Numbered from the stretch's first letter, positions 1-11,833 are shown. The stretch: 64,000 nt of DNA from Bin87 sp965220055 (GCA_965220055.1 CBDCPE010000004.1:930001-994000), one strand, 5' to 3'. Numbers and translations: made by a program. The notes: generated by a model not told the origin, from the sequence alone.

Positions 1-3108
<3,108 letters not shown>

Positions 3109-3133
3109 TCGACGAACAACCCACGGGAACCGA

Positions 3134-3160
3134 GTAGGGGCGAAATATAATCGCCCTTAC
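3134..3160. terminator. Palindrome of the GTAGGGGCGA family after rpoC
   Basis: GTAGGGGCGA is followed by a 7-nt AT-rich loop and TCGCCCTTAC, giving nine Watson-Crick pairs and one wobble. There is no long T tract, so it may be a weak terminator or simply one copy of a dispersed palindromic repeat. Related copies lie at 14067-14094 and 25248-25281. Confidence 0.55.
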
Positions 3161-3170
3161 GTTCATGCTA

Positions 3171-3177
3171 AAGGAGG
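3171..3177 (+). promoter_or_regulatory. Strong Shine-Dalgarno of pyrD
   Basis: AAGGAGG lies 11 nt before the ATG at 3189 and fixes that codon as the start. Confidence 0.8.
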
Positions 3178-3188
3178 TTCTGTAGGCC

Positions 3189-4148
3189 ATGGACTTGTCG
3201 GTGAATCTGGCGCCAGGCAAGCCTGAAGGACTGGCGTTAGGCAATCCGGTGATGATCGCGTCGGGGACCTTCGGCTACGACGGTTACGGACGGGGGCTCG
3301 CCAAGGACGCTCCATTGGCATCGTTGGGCGCCGTATTGCCAAAGACCTTCACCCGTCACGCGCGAATGGGCAACCCGGAACCCCGTTGGTTTCCGGAATC
3401 ATTCAGGGAAGGCCTGGAGGCGGGCGAAACTACCTTGCTGAACTCAGTCGGCCTGACCAATCCCGGAATAGAAGCGGCGATGGCGGATTTGGCGCAGCAA
3501 TGGGCGGGTTTAGACGTGAACTTCGTGATGAGCATGGCCGGCGACTCTCCCGAACAATGGGAGGAGATGGCCTCGTTCACGCGGGGGGTGAAAGGGTTTT
3601 CGGCGATTGAGCTGAACCTGAGTTGCCCGAACGTGGACGACGGTGCAATGTTCAGCCACTACCCGCGCCTCACGGAGGCTGCCGTCGCGGCGGTGCGTCG
3701 CCAAACCGACCTGCCGCTTTGGGCCAAACTGTCTCCCAACGTTCCCGATATCACTGAAATAGCCCATGCCGCAATCGATTCCGGCGCTGACGCGCTGACC
3801 ATCTCCAACACAATTCCGGCAATGCATGTCGACATTGAGACCGGGCGGGCGGTATTGGGAACTGGCTACGGAGGACTGTCCGGGCCGGCGTTGCGTCCGG
3901 TCGCCATGGCGCTGGTGCACAAGGCTGCTCAGGCGGTGAGCGTCCCGATCATAGGTGTGGGCGGCATCATGACCGGGCAACACGCGGCCGAGTTCCTGAT
4001 GGCCGGAGCCACGGCGGTTCAGGTGGGCAGCGCAAACCTGGCTGACCTGTACGCTCCCTTCCGCATATTGTCGGAACTGGAAGACCTGCTCACGCGTTGG
4101 GAAGTGGACAGCGTGGAGCAGATTATCGGGACCGCTTGGTGGGGCTAG
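3189..4148 (+). CDS. pyrD: Dihydroorotate dehydrogenase, class 1 type
   Basis: This 319-residue TIM-barrel flavoprotein oxidises dihydroorotate to orotate in pyrimidine biosynthesis. The class 1 signature NLSCPN is present, with the cysteine expected as catalytic base (around residue 144). An IGVGGIMTG phosphate/FMN-binding loop is near residue 258 and is followed by the conserved GATAVQVGSANL stretch. There is no N-terminal membrane extension of the class 2 type. Length and motifs fit the NAD-linked class 1B (PyrDB), which normally works with an electron-transfer subunit PyrK. No pyrK lies beside it here, so the 1B assignment is inferred. The start is fixed by a near-perfect Shine-Dalgarno. 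Confidence 0.93.
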   Translation: MDLSVNLAPGKPEGLALGNPVMIASGTFGYDGYGRGLAKDAPLASLGAVLPKTFTRHARMGNPEPRWFPESFREGLEAGETTLLNSVGLTNPGIEAAMADLAQQWAGLDVNFVMSMAGDSPEQWEEMASFTRGVKGFSAIELNLSCPNVDDGAMFSHYPRLTEAAVAAVRRQTDLPLWAKLSPNVPDITEIAHAAIDSGADALTISNTIPAMHVDIETGRAVLGTGYGGLSGPALRPVAMALVHKAAQAVSVPIIGVGGIMTGQHAAEFLMAGATAVQVGSANLADLYAPFRILSELEDLLTRWEVDSVEQIIGTAWWG

Positions 4149-4174
4149 CTCTCGATCCCACCCGCCTAAACCCG

Positions 4175-5377
4175 CTACCAGGCCGAGCGCAGTACGGTCT
4201 CTAATTCCTCGGCCCCGTTAATCGGCCGTACGTTGCGATGCAAGCCGAAATCCGTCACGGCATCCCCGGCGATCTGCGATAGGCCCTCCGCTGGGACGCC
4301 TACATCCCGCAAACGCACGGGCAGGCCGATGGCCTCGAAAAACCCGGTAACCGCAGCCGCGGCCGAATCGGCAGCTTCCTGATCGTTATCGCCGGGCTCG
4401 CGGACGCCCAAAGCGTCGGCAACCCGCGCCTGCCCGGCCGTATTGAAGTCGCGATTAAACCGCATCCCGGGTCCGGTGGTTATCGAATACGCCGCGCCAT
4501 GGTTGCAATCGGGGTAGCGGGTGTCCAGGCTATGCGCCAAAGCGCTTACCACGCCCAGGGCTGATCCGCTGGCTCCCGTGTCCCACGCACGGTTGTACAT
4601 GAACGATGCCACGCACAGGTTTACGCGGGCAGTCCCGTCTTCACCGGCTTTGCGCACCAGCGGAAGATTCTCCACCAGCAGCCCCAGTGACGATAGCAGG
4701 TCGGCAGCGGCCATAGCGTTGACGCTCGGGGCTTGGAGAGCGCCTACCACTCCACTGAACAAAGAACCAGACGCGCTGATGCACAGGTCCGCCGGGGCAG
4801 TCAGCAGGGCCTCGGAATCCCAGATCACAGCCTCCGGGCGTGTCTTGGGATCGAACATCTCCAGCCGGTGGCCCGTGTCGGCGTCGATCACTGCCGTTCC
4901 AGCGCGCGTGGCCGCGGTGGTGGGTGTGGTCAGAACCAGGATGTTGGGGATCTTGGGGGCCATCAAACGCGGGCTTATCGGAGGCTGTCCCGCAGGATAC
5001 TTGGTGGCGTGATCCCGCGGATGCCCGTCCTCTGCAAGTATGATGATAATGGCCCGGGCGGTGACCACCGCGCTGCCGCCGCCCACCGCAACAATCAGGT
5101 CTGCACCGGCATCTCGGGCCATTGCGGCACCCTTCATGACCGACGGCACGGGCGAGCCTGCCTCGACTCCGTCGAATACACCGGCGGGCGTTCCTCCGAG
5201 GGCTTCCGTTACCCGTTCGATCAAATCGGTACGCGTGGCGACCGATTGACCGCAAATTACGAAAGGCCGGACCGCTCCGGTGCGTTGTACGGCCGCCGAC
5301 AGGTTGGACAACGCGCCGTCGCCGGCGAAAACGCGCACCGGGTAGGCGACGTGGCGAAACGAGTGCACTGTTGTCAT
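4175..5377 (-). CDS. Iron-containing alcohol dehydrogenase / maleylacetate reductase family protein
   Basis: This 400-residue protein belongs to the group III, metal-dependent alcohol dehydrogenases. The N-terminal Rossmann-like half carries the NAD(P)-binding VGGGSAV loop near residue 100. The C-terminal half carries the family's metal-binding histidine pattern, seen as ALAHSLDTRYPDCNHGAAYS near residue 270. The ATG at 5377 is preferred over a TTG two codons upstream because an AAAGG sits about 7 nt before it. It converges on pyrD and diverges from the gene at 5489. Substrate cannot be told from sequence: a maleylacetate reductase, a hydroxyacid-oxoacid transhydrogenase or a simple alcohol dehydrogenase are all possible. 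Confidence 0.88.
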   Translation of the reverse strand: MTTVHSFRHVAYPVRVFAGDGALSNLSAAVQRTGAVRPFVICGQSVATRTDLIERVTEALGGTPAGVFDGVEAGSPVPSVMKGAAMARDAGADLIVAVGGGSAVVTARAIIIILAEDGHPRDHATKYPAGQPPISPRLMAPKIPNILVLTTPTTAATRAGTAVIDADTGHRLEMFDPKTRPEAVIWDSEALLTAPADLCISASGSLFSGVVGALQAPSVNAMAAADLLSSLGLLVENLPLVRKAGEDGTARVNLCVASFMYNRAWDTGASGSALGVVSALAHSLDTRYPDCNHGAAYSITTGPGMRFNRDFNTAGQARVADALGVREPGDNDQEAADSAAAAVTGFFEAIGLPVRLRDVGVPAEGLSQIAGDAVTDFGLHRNVRPINGAEELETVLRSAW

Positions 5378-5488
5378 AAGCAAACCTTTGGTGAAAATGG
5401 GACCCTCTGAAGGGGCGATAGCCGATCAGCATTTTACTACCTACGTACGAGGCTCGCCACGAAGGTCTGATAAAATCGACCTACCAAC

Positions 5489-5953
5489 ATGTCTGCACAA
5501 CGGCCCACACCACCCCTTGGCTCGCTGCCGGCGCGGCTGACCCGATACCGGGACCAGGCCCTGCGCCTACAGGAATCAGCGCGCGTCGCAACGCAAAGGG
5601 GGCAGTGGAGCCAGGCGGAAGAGTTGATCTGGGGGAGCCTGGTCGCCGCGTCGCGCGGTGTCGCGTTGTGGTACGGCGAGGATACCAGCGACGACACGAA
5701 GCTCAAGGAATTTGTGAGACGCGTCGGGGAGGAGGAAAATGACCGGTACATCCGCGACGCTTTTGACCACCTGTCAGCCTTGGCCGACACGGCCGAGCGA
5801 GTACGCGAGAGACGAACTCGGGTCGATTATCTGATCCTCGCTATGGACGACCTTGACGAAGGCATTGACCGGTTGGTTGCCCGGATACCCGGGGGCGATG
5901 AATCCTTACCGTCCGCGGACCCCGATGACGACGTTGCAGACTTCGGCGGGTGA
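5489..5953 (+). CDS. Small helical protein of unknown function, possibly PaREP1/HEPN-like
   Basis: A 154-residue protein predicted to be almost entirely alpha-helical with a short acidic tail. Residues 40-65 (an amphipathic helix with SQAEELIWGSLVAASRGVAL) resemble the PaREP1-type HEPN-like fold, but no RxxxxH catalytic motif is visible. It ends 3 nt before the TTG start of mtaB, so the two are probably cotranscribed. I do not recognise a specific function. The codon use looks like that of its neighbours, which supports it being a real gene. Confidence 0.6.
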   Translation: MSAQRPTPPLGSLPARLTRYRDQALRLQESARVATQRGQWSQAEELIWGSLVAASRGVALWYGEDTSDDTKLKEFVRRVGEEENDRYIRDAFDHLSALADTAERVRERRTRVDYLILAMDDLDEGIDRLVARIPGGDESLPSADPDDDVADFGG

Positions 5954-5956
5954 TTC

Positions 5957-7336
5957 TTGGCGTCCGATGACATTCTGCACGTAGTGTCGCCCACCACGGT
6001 GAGTCGTCCCAATCTCGCGGGCGTGCCCGCCGCCGAGGCAGGCACCGTCGTAATCGAGACCCACGGGTGCAAACTGAACCAGGCGGACAGCGCGGTACTG
6101 GCGCAGGAGTTCGCTCGAGTCGGCTACAGGTTGGTTGACCGCCGTCGTGACGCCGATATCATAGTAGTCAACACTTGCACGGTGACCGCCACGGCAGATT
6201 CCAAGGCTCGCCAGGCCCTGCGGGCCGCCCACCGGGCCAATCCGGAGGCGGTGGTCGTCGCCGCTGGTTGTTACCCGGAACGAGCTGCGGAGGACCTGCG
6301 TCGCATCCCCGAGGTATCGTTGGTGGTGGGCAACCGGGCCAAGCCGGATTTGGTGGCCATGGCGGTGGCCGAAAGCACCAGGCGGCGCGGAACCGAGGCA
6401 CCGGCCCAGGCGCGGTCCGACAACCGTGTCCAGGCAGGCATCCTTCGCCGCAGCCGGGCGATGGTAAAGATACAAGAGGGCTGCGACCAGGTGTGCGCGT
6501 ATTGCATCGTACCCAAGGTGAGGGGTCGGGAACGAAGCGTCCCTCCTGCCCAAATCGTTGAGGCGATCCAACTGCAATTGGCCGCCGGGTTCAAGGAAAT
6601 CACGCTGACCGGCACGCAACTTGGTACGTACGGGTTCGATCTCCAAGGCGTAGACCTGCCGGGGTTGCTCGACCAGATATTGGGAGAAACGGACCTGCCC
6701 CGGTTGCGGGTTTCATCGCTGCAGGCGCATGAGATCAGTCCGAACCTACTGAAGCGGTGGGAGGACCCGCGTTTGTGCCCGCACTTTCACCTGCCGTTGC
6801 AAAGCGGCAGCGACAACGTGCTCAAGGCGATGCGGCGCCGGTACGATATCGAAAAGTTCCGGAGAGCAGTAACATTAATCCGGGATACGGTCGCTGACGC
6901 GGGTATAACCACGGATGTGATCGCGGGCTTCCCGGGCGAGACGGAACAGGATCACGCAATGGGCGTGGCCTTGGTTGGCGAAATCGGTTTCGCGGACGCT
7001 CACGTGTTCCCTTACTCACAACGGCCTGGAACGTCGGCTCACTACATGAAGGAACAGGTGACACCGGCCGACAAGCGCCGGCGTGCCGGGGAGATGGCGG
7101 CAACGGCCTCGGTCGGGTTCGAAACGTTCCGCGCCGGCATCAAGGGAAAAGTGCGCCGCGTGTTGTGGGAAACAACCCGACCGGCTGGCAATGGAACGAT
7201 GCTCTGGAGTGGGCTGACCGACAACTATGTACGCGTGTCGGCCGAGGGCAACGCGGAAATGGGCAATAGCATAACGTCCGCTCGATTGGGGCATCTGACC
7301 GGCAAGGTGGTGCGAGCGGAAGTCCTGGAAAGTTGA
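5957..7336 (+). CDS. mtaB: tRNA threonylcarbamoyladenosine (t6A37) methylthiotransferase MtaB
   Basis: This 459-residue radical-SAM enzyme adds a methylthio group to t6A37 of ANN-decoding tRNAs. The N-terminal UPF0004 domain begins with ETHGCKLNQADS, which carries a cluster cysteine. The radical-SAM cluster motif CDQVCAYCIVP (CxxxCxxC) is near residue 175. A basic TRAM-like C-terminal end follows. The start is TTG at 5957, immediately after the preceding stop; no in-frame ATG fits. The last 17 codons lie inside a 146-bp tandem duplication, so a second copy of the 3' coding end sits directly downstream. MtaB fits better than MiaB because of the GCKLNQ motif and the length. Confidence 0.9.
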   Translation: MASDDILHVVSPTTVSRPNLAGVPAAEAGTVVIETHGCKLNQADSAVLAQEFARVGYRLVDRRRDADIIVVNTCTVTATADSKARQALRAAHRANPEAVVVAAGCYPERAAEDLRRIPEVSLVVGNRAKPDLVAMAVAESTRRRGTEAPAQARSDNRVQAGILRRSRAMVKIQEGCDQVCAYCIVPKVRGRERSVPPAQIVEAIQLQLAAGFKEITLTGTQLGTYGFDLQGVDLPGLLDQILGETDLPRLRVSSLQAHEISPNLLKRWEDPRLCPHFHLPLQSGSDNVLKAMRRRYDIEKFRRAVTLIRDTVADAGITTDVIAGFPGETEQDHAMGVALVGEIGFADAHVFPYSQRPGTSAHYMKEQVTPADKRRRAGEMAATASVGFETFRAGIKGKVRRVLWETTRPAGNGTMLWSGLTDNYVRVSAEGNAEMGNSITSARLGHLTGKVVRAEVLES

Positions 7337-7576
7337 TCCATCACCGTTGATCGCATCGGTACCTGCTGGGTCTCGGCAACCCACCTCCGCATCGAGATGC
7401 TTTGCGAAATGCAGTCGCGACTACGGGAATATTGGGGAATCTGACCGGCAAGGTGGTGCGAGCGGAAGTCCTGGAAAGTTGATCCATCACCGTTGATCGC
7501 ATCGGTACCTGCTGGGTCTCGGCAACCCACCTCCGCATCGAGATGCTTTGCGAAATGCAGCCGCGACTACGGGAAT
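7285..7576 (+). repeat. Tandem direct duplication, two 146-bp units, covering the 3' end of mtaB
   Basis: Unit one is 7285-7430 and unit two is 7431-7576. They are directly adjacent and differ at only two positions that I can see (7292 C versus 7438 A; 7415 T versus 7561 C). Each copy contains the last codons of mtaB with its stop and about 95 bp of downstream sequence. Confidence 0.95.
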
Positions 7577-7857
7577 TCGGAAGGACGTGAGAGGACCACG
7601 GCGTATTTCCGTGTTTGGCGCGCTGGCATCAGACTTAGCGACCATCCCGCGACCACATCGTGAAATGGCAGCACCGGGCCATCTTTCAATCGGCGTCGCC
7701 AGCCGGCGCAGGGGATCACCAAGTGATACGGACACACCGCGTGCGAACCCATTCTGGGTTGGGATGGACAGCTCTCGGCATCAGCATCGACGGCCCGGTG
7801 TTTCCTCGCCTGGGAGGTAGCCATGTTCCCGCCGGTCTCTGTGTGTGACGCCTTACG
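7577..7857. other. Gap with no supported gene
   Basis: Short open frames on both strands overlap here but none resembles a known family or has a convincing ribosome-binding site. I see no gene in this stretch. Confidence 0.6.
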
Positions 7858-7858
7858 G

Positions 7859-7864
7859 TATAAT
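7859..7864 (+). promoter_or_regulatory. Candidate -10 box
   Basis: A perfect TATAAT, with only a weak -35 region upstream, lies just before the structured RNA candidate at 7870-7958. Confidence 0.45.
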
Positions 7865-7869
7865 GGTTG

Positions 7870-7958
7870 CCGACGGGCAGGAAGCAATTCCTGACGCGTG
7901 CCCGGGTATAGCGATTTCGTGGGCTGGTCAGCACCATGTTGGTGCTGGCCTTTTATTT
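7870..7958 (+). ncRNA. Candidate small structured RNA or leader ending in a terminator hairpin
   Basis: Behind a TATAAT at 7859 lies a hairpin CAGGAA-GCAA-TTCCTG (7878-7893), whose GCAA is a GNRA-type tetraloop. It may be closed further by CGGG (7874-7877) with CCCG (7901-7904). A second hairpin follows, GGTCAGCACCA-TGT-TGGTGCTGGCC (7926-7950), with TTTTATTT after it. Promoter, structure and intrinsic terminator within about 100 nt suggest a small RNA or an attenuating leader. I do not recognise an Rfam family. Confidence 0.4.
7926..7958 (+). terminator. Rho-independent terminator
   Basis: An 11-bp stem with one G:U pair and a TGT loop is followed by TTTTATTT. It ends the candidate transcript that begins near 7870 and lies about 130 bp before the DppD gene. 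Confidence 0.7.
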
Positions 7959-8087
7959 CAGTGTCTGGCGGTTACGCGTTGGCGGTGCCCCTCGTAGTGA
8001 AATACAGCACCGTCCCTGGCAAGAAAGCGCAGTGATGACGATGGGGTTCGCCTCAACCGGACGGCGCTCATATCAGTAGGTGAATGG

Positions 8088-9041
8088 ATGACAGACGACG
8101 TGATCCTGCGGGTGCAGGATTTACAGACCCACTTTTTCACCCGTACCGGCGTCGTGAAGGCGGTAGACAGTATCAACTTCCAACTCAAGCGCGGAGAGAC
8201 TTTGGGAATCGTGGGCGAGTCGGGATCTGGAAAAAGCATGACCGCGTGGTCGATCCTGGGTATGGTGCCGCACCCGGGTCGCATAGTAGGCGGGGGCATC
8301 AATTACCTCGGCGAAAACCTGCTCGAAAAAAGTCGAGGCGAAATGCGGGATATCCGCGGCTCCGGCATCTGCATGGTGATGCAGGACCCGTTGACGTCGC
8401 TGAACCCCGTGTTCACGGTGGGTGACCAGCTGGTCGAAACGTTGAACTTGGAATACAACGAACCGAAGCGGTCACTGCGTGACCGAGCGATGCGGCTCCT
8501 GGAAAACGTCCAAATTCCGGCGGCCGCAGACCGTTTGAAAAACTTCCCTCACCAAATGAGCGGCGGTATGCGCCAGCGTGTGGTGGGTGCAATCTCCATT
8601 TCCAGGGCGCCAAACTTGCTCATCGCTGACGAGCCTACTACTTCCCTGGACGCAACCATTCAGCTGCAGTACTTGCGTCTACTCAAAGACCTCCAGGCGC
8701 AGACCGGTGCGGCAATTATCTTCATCACGCACGATTTCGGGATCGTAGACCGGATGGCCGTCATGTACGCGGGGCGTATCGTAGAGCAGTCGGATGTTGA
8801 AGACATGTTCGACCGGCCGGCTCACCCGTACACCGAAGCCTTGTTGCAGTCGGTGCCGGACCTGGACGTCGATGTCGACATGCTGCCTTCTATCGAGGGC
8901 CAGCCGCCATCCTTGGACGCCCTGCCCGAGGGTTGTTCGTTTGCGCCGCGCTGCCCACATGCGTGGGACCGCTGCGAGGAATACCCACTGGAATTCCCCG
9001 TGGCGCCGGGTCATGTGTCGCGGTGCTGGAGGGCGGAATAA
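8088..9041 (+). CDS. ABC transporter ATPase, dipeptide/oligopeptide type (DppD/OppD-like)
   Basis: This 317-residue cytoplasmic ATPase is of the peptide/nickel importer class. Walker A is GESGSGKS near residue 44, the ABC signature reads MSGGMRQRV near residue 161, and Walker B is LLIADEPTTSLD. The C-terminal oligopeptide-type extension contains the cysteine motif seen as EGCSFAPRCPHAWDRC, typical of OppD/OppF. Its stop overlaps the start of the next ATPase by one base, so the two are translationally coupled. No permease or substrate-binding gene lies beside the pair. The start is ATG 8088, just after a TAGGTGA. Confidence 0.92.
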   Translation: MTDDVILRVQDLQTHFFTRTGVVKAVDSINFQLKRGETLGIVGESGSGKSMTAWSILGMVPHPGRIVGGGINYLGENLLEKSRGEMRDIRGSGICMVMQDPLTSLNPVFTVGDQLVETLNLEYNEPKRSLRDRAMRLLENVQIPAAADRLKNFPHQMSGGMRQRVVGAISISRAPNLLIADEPTTSLDATIQLQYLRLLKDLQAQTGAAIIFITHDFGIVDRMAVMYAGRIVEQSDVEDMFDRPAHPYTEALLQSVPDLDVDVDMLPSIEGQPPSLDALPEGCSFAPRCPHAWDRCEEYPLEFPVAPGHVSRCWRAE

Positions 9042-10075
9042 TGGTTATTACTGCTGAAATGGCGGATACGGCTACCGGCAGCGGCGAACAACCGCTGGTG
9101 CGCTTGGAGGGCATACGTCGCCACTTCCCGGTTTTTCGAGGCAACGTGCTGCGACGCCGGACCGGGACGGTGAAGGCCGTTGACGGCATCTCGATCAAAA
9201 TCATGCCAGGTGAGACCTACAGCCTGGCAGGAGAATCGGGCTGCGGAAAGACCACGACCAGCCGGATGCTGCTGATGGCCGACAATCCCACGGAAGGCAA
9301 TATCTATTTCGATGACCGCCGGATGAACCAGTTCTCGGGGGCGGAGCGACGGAACTTCAAGGCCTCGGTGCAAGCCGTATTCCAGGACCCCTGGAGCTCA
9401 TTGAACCCCAGGATGCGAGTGGACCAGATAATCTCCGAACCGTTGATCACCCACCAACGGCTCAGCCGGTCCGCGGTGCGCGCCCAGGTACAGGAACTGC
9501 TGCAGGTGGTAGGGCTGCACCCCTTCCATGCCGAGCGTTATCCTCACGAGTTCAGCGGCGGGCAACGCCAGAGAATAGCCATCGCCCGCGCCCTTTCCAC
9601 CCGGCCAAGGCTGATCGTCCTCGACGAGCCGGTATCTGCCCTGGACGTGTCAATCCGCGCCCAGATCCTGAACCTGTTGAAGGAGCTTCAGGCTACCTAT
9701 GAGCTGAGCTACCTGTTGATCGCGCACAACCTGGCGACGGTACGCTACATGAGCCACATGGTGGGCGTGATGTACCTGGGCAAGATCGTCGAGGAATCGC
9801 CGCCGGTGGAGCTGTTCACCAACCCCCAGAACCCGTACACGCGGGCGTTGATCTCGGCCTCACTGCCGGCGCACCCCCGGCGTCAGAGAGAAGAAATCGT
9901 CCTGACCGGCGAGGTCCCATCGCCTCTGAATCCACCGTCGGGCTGCACGTTCCATCCGCGCTGTCCGTTCGTGATGGAACGCTGCTCAGTGGATGTGCCG
10001 TTGCTACGGGAGTACGCCACGGGACACGCCACCGCGTGCCATTTGTACGACGACGGGGATGCTATCACCTGCTAG
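9041..10075 (+). CDS. ABC transporter ATPase, dipeptide/oligopeptide type (DppF/OppF-like)
   Basis: This is the second ATPase of the pair, 344 residues from ATG 9041. That ATG overlaps the previous stop by one base and is preceded by GGAGGGCGG. Walker A is GESGCGKT, the signature FSGGQRQRI, and Walker B LIVLDEPVSALD. The C-terminus has the OppF-type cysteine region SGCTFHPRCPFVMERC. Together with DppD it would energise a heterodimeric peptide or nickel importer whose membrane and binding subunits must be encoded elsewhere. Confidence 0.92.
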   Translation: MVITAEMADTATGSGEQPLVRLEGIRRHFPVFRGNVLRRRTGTVKAVDGISIKIMPGETYSLAGESGCGKTTTSRMLLMADNPTEGNIYFDDRRMNQFSGAERRNFKASVQAVFQDPWSSLNPRMRVDQIISEPLITHQRLSRSAVRAQVQELLQVVGLHPFHAERYPHEFSGGQRQRIAIARALSTRPRLIVLDEPVSALDVSIRAQILNLLKELQATYELSYLLIAHNLATVRYMSHMVGVMYLGKIVEESPPVELFTNPQNPYTRALISASLPAHPRRQREEIVLTGEVPSPLNPPSGCTFHPRCPFVMERCSVDVPLLREYATGHATACHLYDDGDAITC

Positions 10076-10110
10076 CAGATCAGCCCAGCCGCCGAGCATC
10101 CAGACAACAA

Positions 10111-10146
10111 CAGTGCCTGCTCCGGTTGCTCCAGGAGCAGGCACTG
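10111..10146. terminator. Long perfect hairpin after the ATPase pair
   Basis: CAGTGCCTGCTCC (10111-10123) pairs perfectly with GGAGCAGGCACTG (10134-10146) around a 10-nt loop. There is no T tract on the plus strand, so termination is plausible but unproven. Confidence 0.5.
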
Positions 10147-10291
10147 AACCGTCAGACCGGTTGCGGGCGTTGAGTTGGGCATAGACGCTCCAAATGTGCT
10201 GTAGCTCGTATCGCACGAGCAGTTACAGGATCATCGCGCAATACGACAAGGTTTTACATATTTGAAACACGGATACCAACGTCGAGTGGAG

Positions 10292-10328
10292 TATAATAGC
10301 GCGGCTGAATGCACCGAATCGGTGCATT
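10292..10328 (+). promoter_or_regulatory. Candidate -10 box with an overlapping palindromic operator
   Basis: TATAAT (10292-10297) is followed ten bases later by the palindrome AATGCACCGA-A-TCGGTGCATT (10308-10328), with 10-bp perfect half-sites around one central base. The palindrome sits where transcription of the MFS gene would start. A repressor operator is the natural reading, but it could act as a 5'-UTR hairpin. Confidence 0.45.
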
Positions 10329-10337
10329 GTTTGGCGA

Positions 10338-11750
10338 TTGTCGCAACAGAACTGGAGCGCGCTATTGATTCAGGCGAGTGAACTGGCCCATCCGATCCGG
10401 TTGGCGCGCGGGATGTTCTATGGATGGTGGTTGGCCGTCATCGGCGCCGTGATAATGGTCATCGGTACCGTGCCGCTATTCCAGGCGCTTTCCTTGTGGC
10501 TGCCGGTTTTGTCGCAGAACTTCGGTTGGACACCCTTACAGTTGTCCTGGGCGTTCACGCTAACCCGGGTGGAAGGAACGGTAATGGGGCCCATCGCCGG
10601 TTGGGGTGTGGACAAGCTGGGCCCGCGCAAGATGGTGGCGATCGGTCTCGTCATATTCGCTGTTGGATTCGTTCTTTTCAGCCGGACGAGTAACCTGTGG
10701 ATGTTCTACCTGGCCTTCGTGGTTGTCAGCCTGGGAGCGGGTCTGGGCTCGTGGCTGCCGGCCAACACTGCGCTCAACAATTGGTTCCGGGTGCGCCGTT
10801 CAACCGCAATGTCCATACCCATGCTCGGGTTTGGTATTGGCGGTGTTTTCGTAGTGCCGCTGATGGCATGGGCGATGGGCTGGGACACCAAAGCCGCTGT
10901 GGAGATACCGGGCCGTTTGGGGTGGCAGAATACAGCGCTGCTGGTGGGCGCTATCGGCTTCGTGGCGGCAGTGCCCTTGGCCCGGCTGGTGCGGAACAGT
11001 CCGGAGGACTACGGGCAGCATCCGGACGGAATTGACCCGGAAACGGCCGCACAGGCCGGTCCGCGGAGGACCGCCGACGGCAGGGGAACCGTTGCGCCGG
11101 ACTACACATGGCAGGAAGCGATCCGAACGCGGGCTTTCTGGTTCATTACTATGGGGCACGCCAGCTCATCCATCATCATCATCAGCGTGATGTTCTACCT
11201 GGGCCTGTTGATGGTGGAACGCGGTTTTACGCTGGGGCAAATTGGCGGGGTGATTTCGGCGCAGACCGCGGTATCCACGGCCTTCATATTGGTGGGAGGC
11301 GTAATCGGAGACCGCGTGCCCATCCGTTTGGCTATCTTCGGCTTCTCACTCCTGCAATCTATCGCCATGATCGTTTTGTTGACGGCCGAAACGCTGCCGA
11401 TGTTTTACCTGTTCACTGTCTTGATGGGCATCGGGTTCGGAGGCAGGACGCCGTTGACCACTGCCATTCGCGGCGTCTATTTTGGCCGCAGCAACTTTGC
11501 CCGTATAACGGGAATTTCGATGATTCCAATGAACATAATGTTCGTCGTGGTGGTGCCGTATATCGCGTGGATGGAGGAGTACATCACCGGCAGTTACACG
11601 CTGCCGCTGGCGTCCATCGCAGCGGTGAGCGCGGTGGGTTCCGTGATGTTCCTGCTCATGGGCAACCCGCGCCTGTCTCCCTCCCAGCGGCGGCGTGCGG
11701 ATGTGCAGCGGCTGGTCACGCAGGGATCGACCAGCGGGTCCAACGACTGA
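10338..11750 (+). CDS. Major facilitator superfamily transporter
   Basis: This 470-residue membrane protein has about twelve hydrophobic segments and the family's cytoplasmic loop motif after the second helix (GWGVDKLGPRKMV, near residue 92). The two six-helix halves are separated by a hydrophilic loop around residues 225-255. The start is uncertain. TTG 10338 gives the longest form, while TTG 10365 has a GGAG at good spacing. The membrane part begins with GMFYGWWLAVIG. It lies behind a promoter with a palindromic site and is followed by a second, related MFS gene. The oxalate/formate-antiporter-like layout suggests an anion or small-acid carrier, but the substrate is unknown. Confidence 0.85.
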   Translation: MSQQNWSALLIQASELAHPIRLARGMFYGWWLAVIGAVIMVIGTVPLFQALSLWLPVLSQNFGWTPLQLSWAFTLTRVEGTVMGPIAGWGVDKLGPRKMVAIGLVIFAVGFVLFSRTSNLWMFYLAFVVVSLGAGLGSWLPANTALNNWFRVRRSTAMSIPMLGFGIGGVFVVPLMAWAMGWDTKAAVEIPGRLGWQNTALLVGAIGFVAAVPLARLVRNSPEDYGQHPDGIDPETAAQAGPRRTADGRGTVAPDYTWQEAIRTRAFWFITMGHASSSIIIISVMFYLGLLMVERGFTLGQIGGVISAQTAVSTAFILVGGVIGDRVPIRLAIFGFSLLQSIAMIVLLTAETLPMFYLFTVLMGIGFGGRTPLTTAIRGVYFGRSNFARITGISMIPMNIMFVVVVPYIAWMEEYITGSYTLPLASIAAVSAVGSVMFLLMGNPRLSPSQRRRADVQRLVTQGSTSGSND

Positions 11751-11833
11751 CGCTGTTCGCTATTCCCCCTGGCGGCCGCGCATCCGCGGGGCCGTTGAGC
11801 ACACCGTTGCGCCTGCATTGAGGCTTCCAATCG

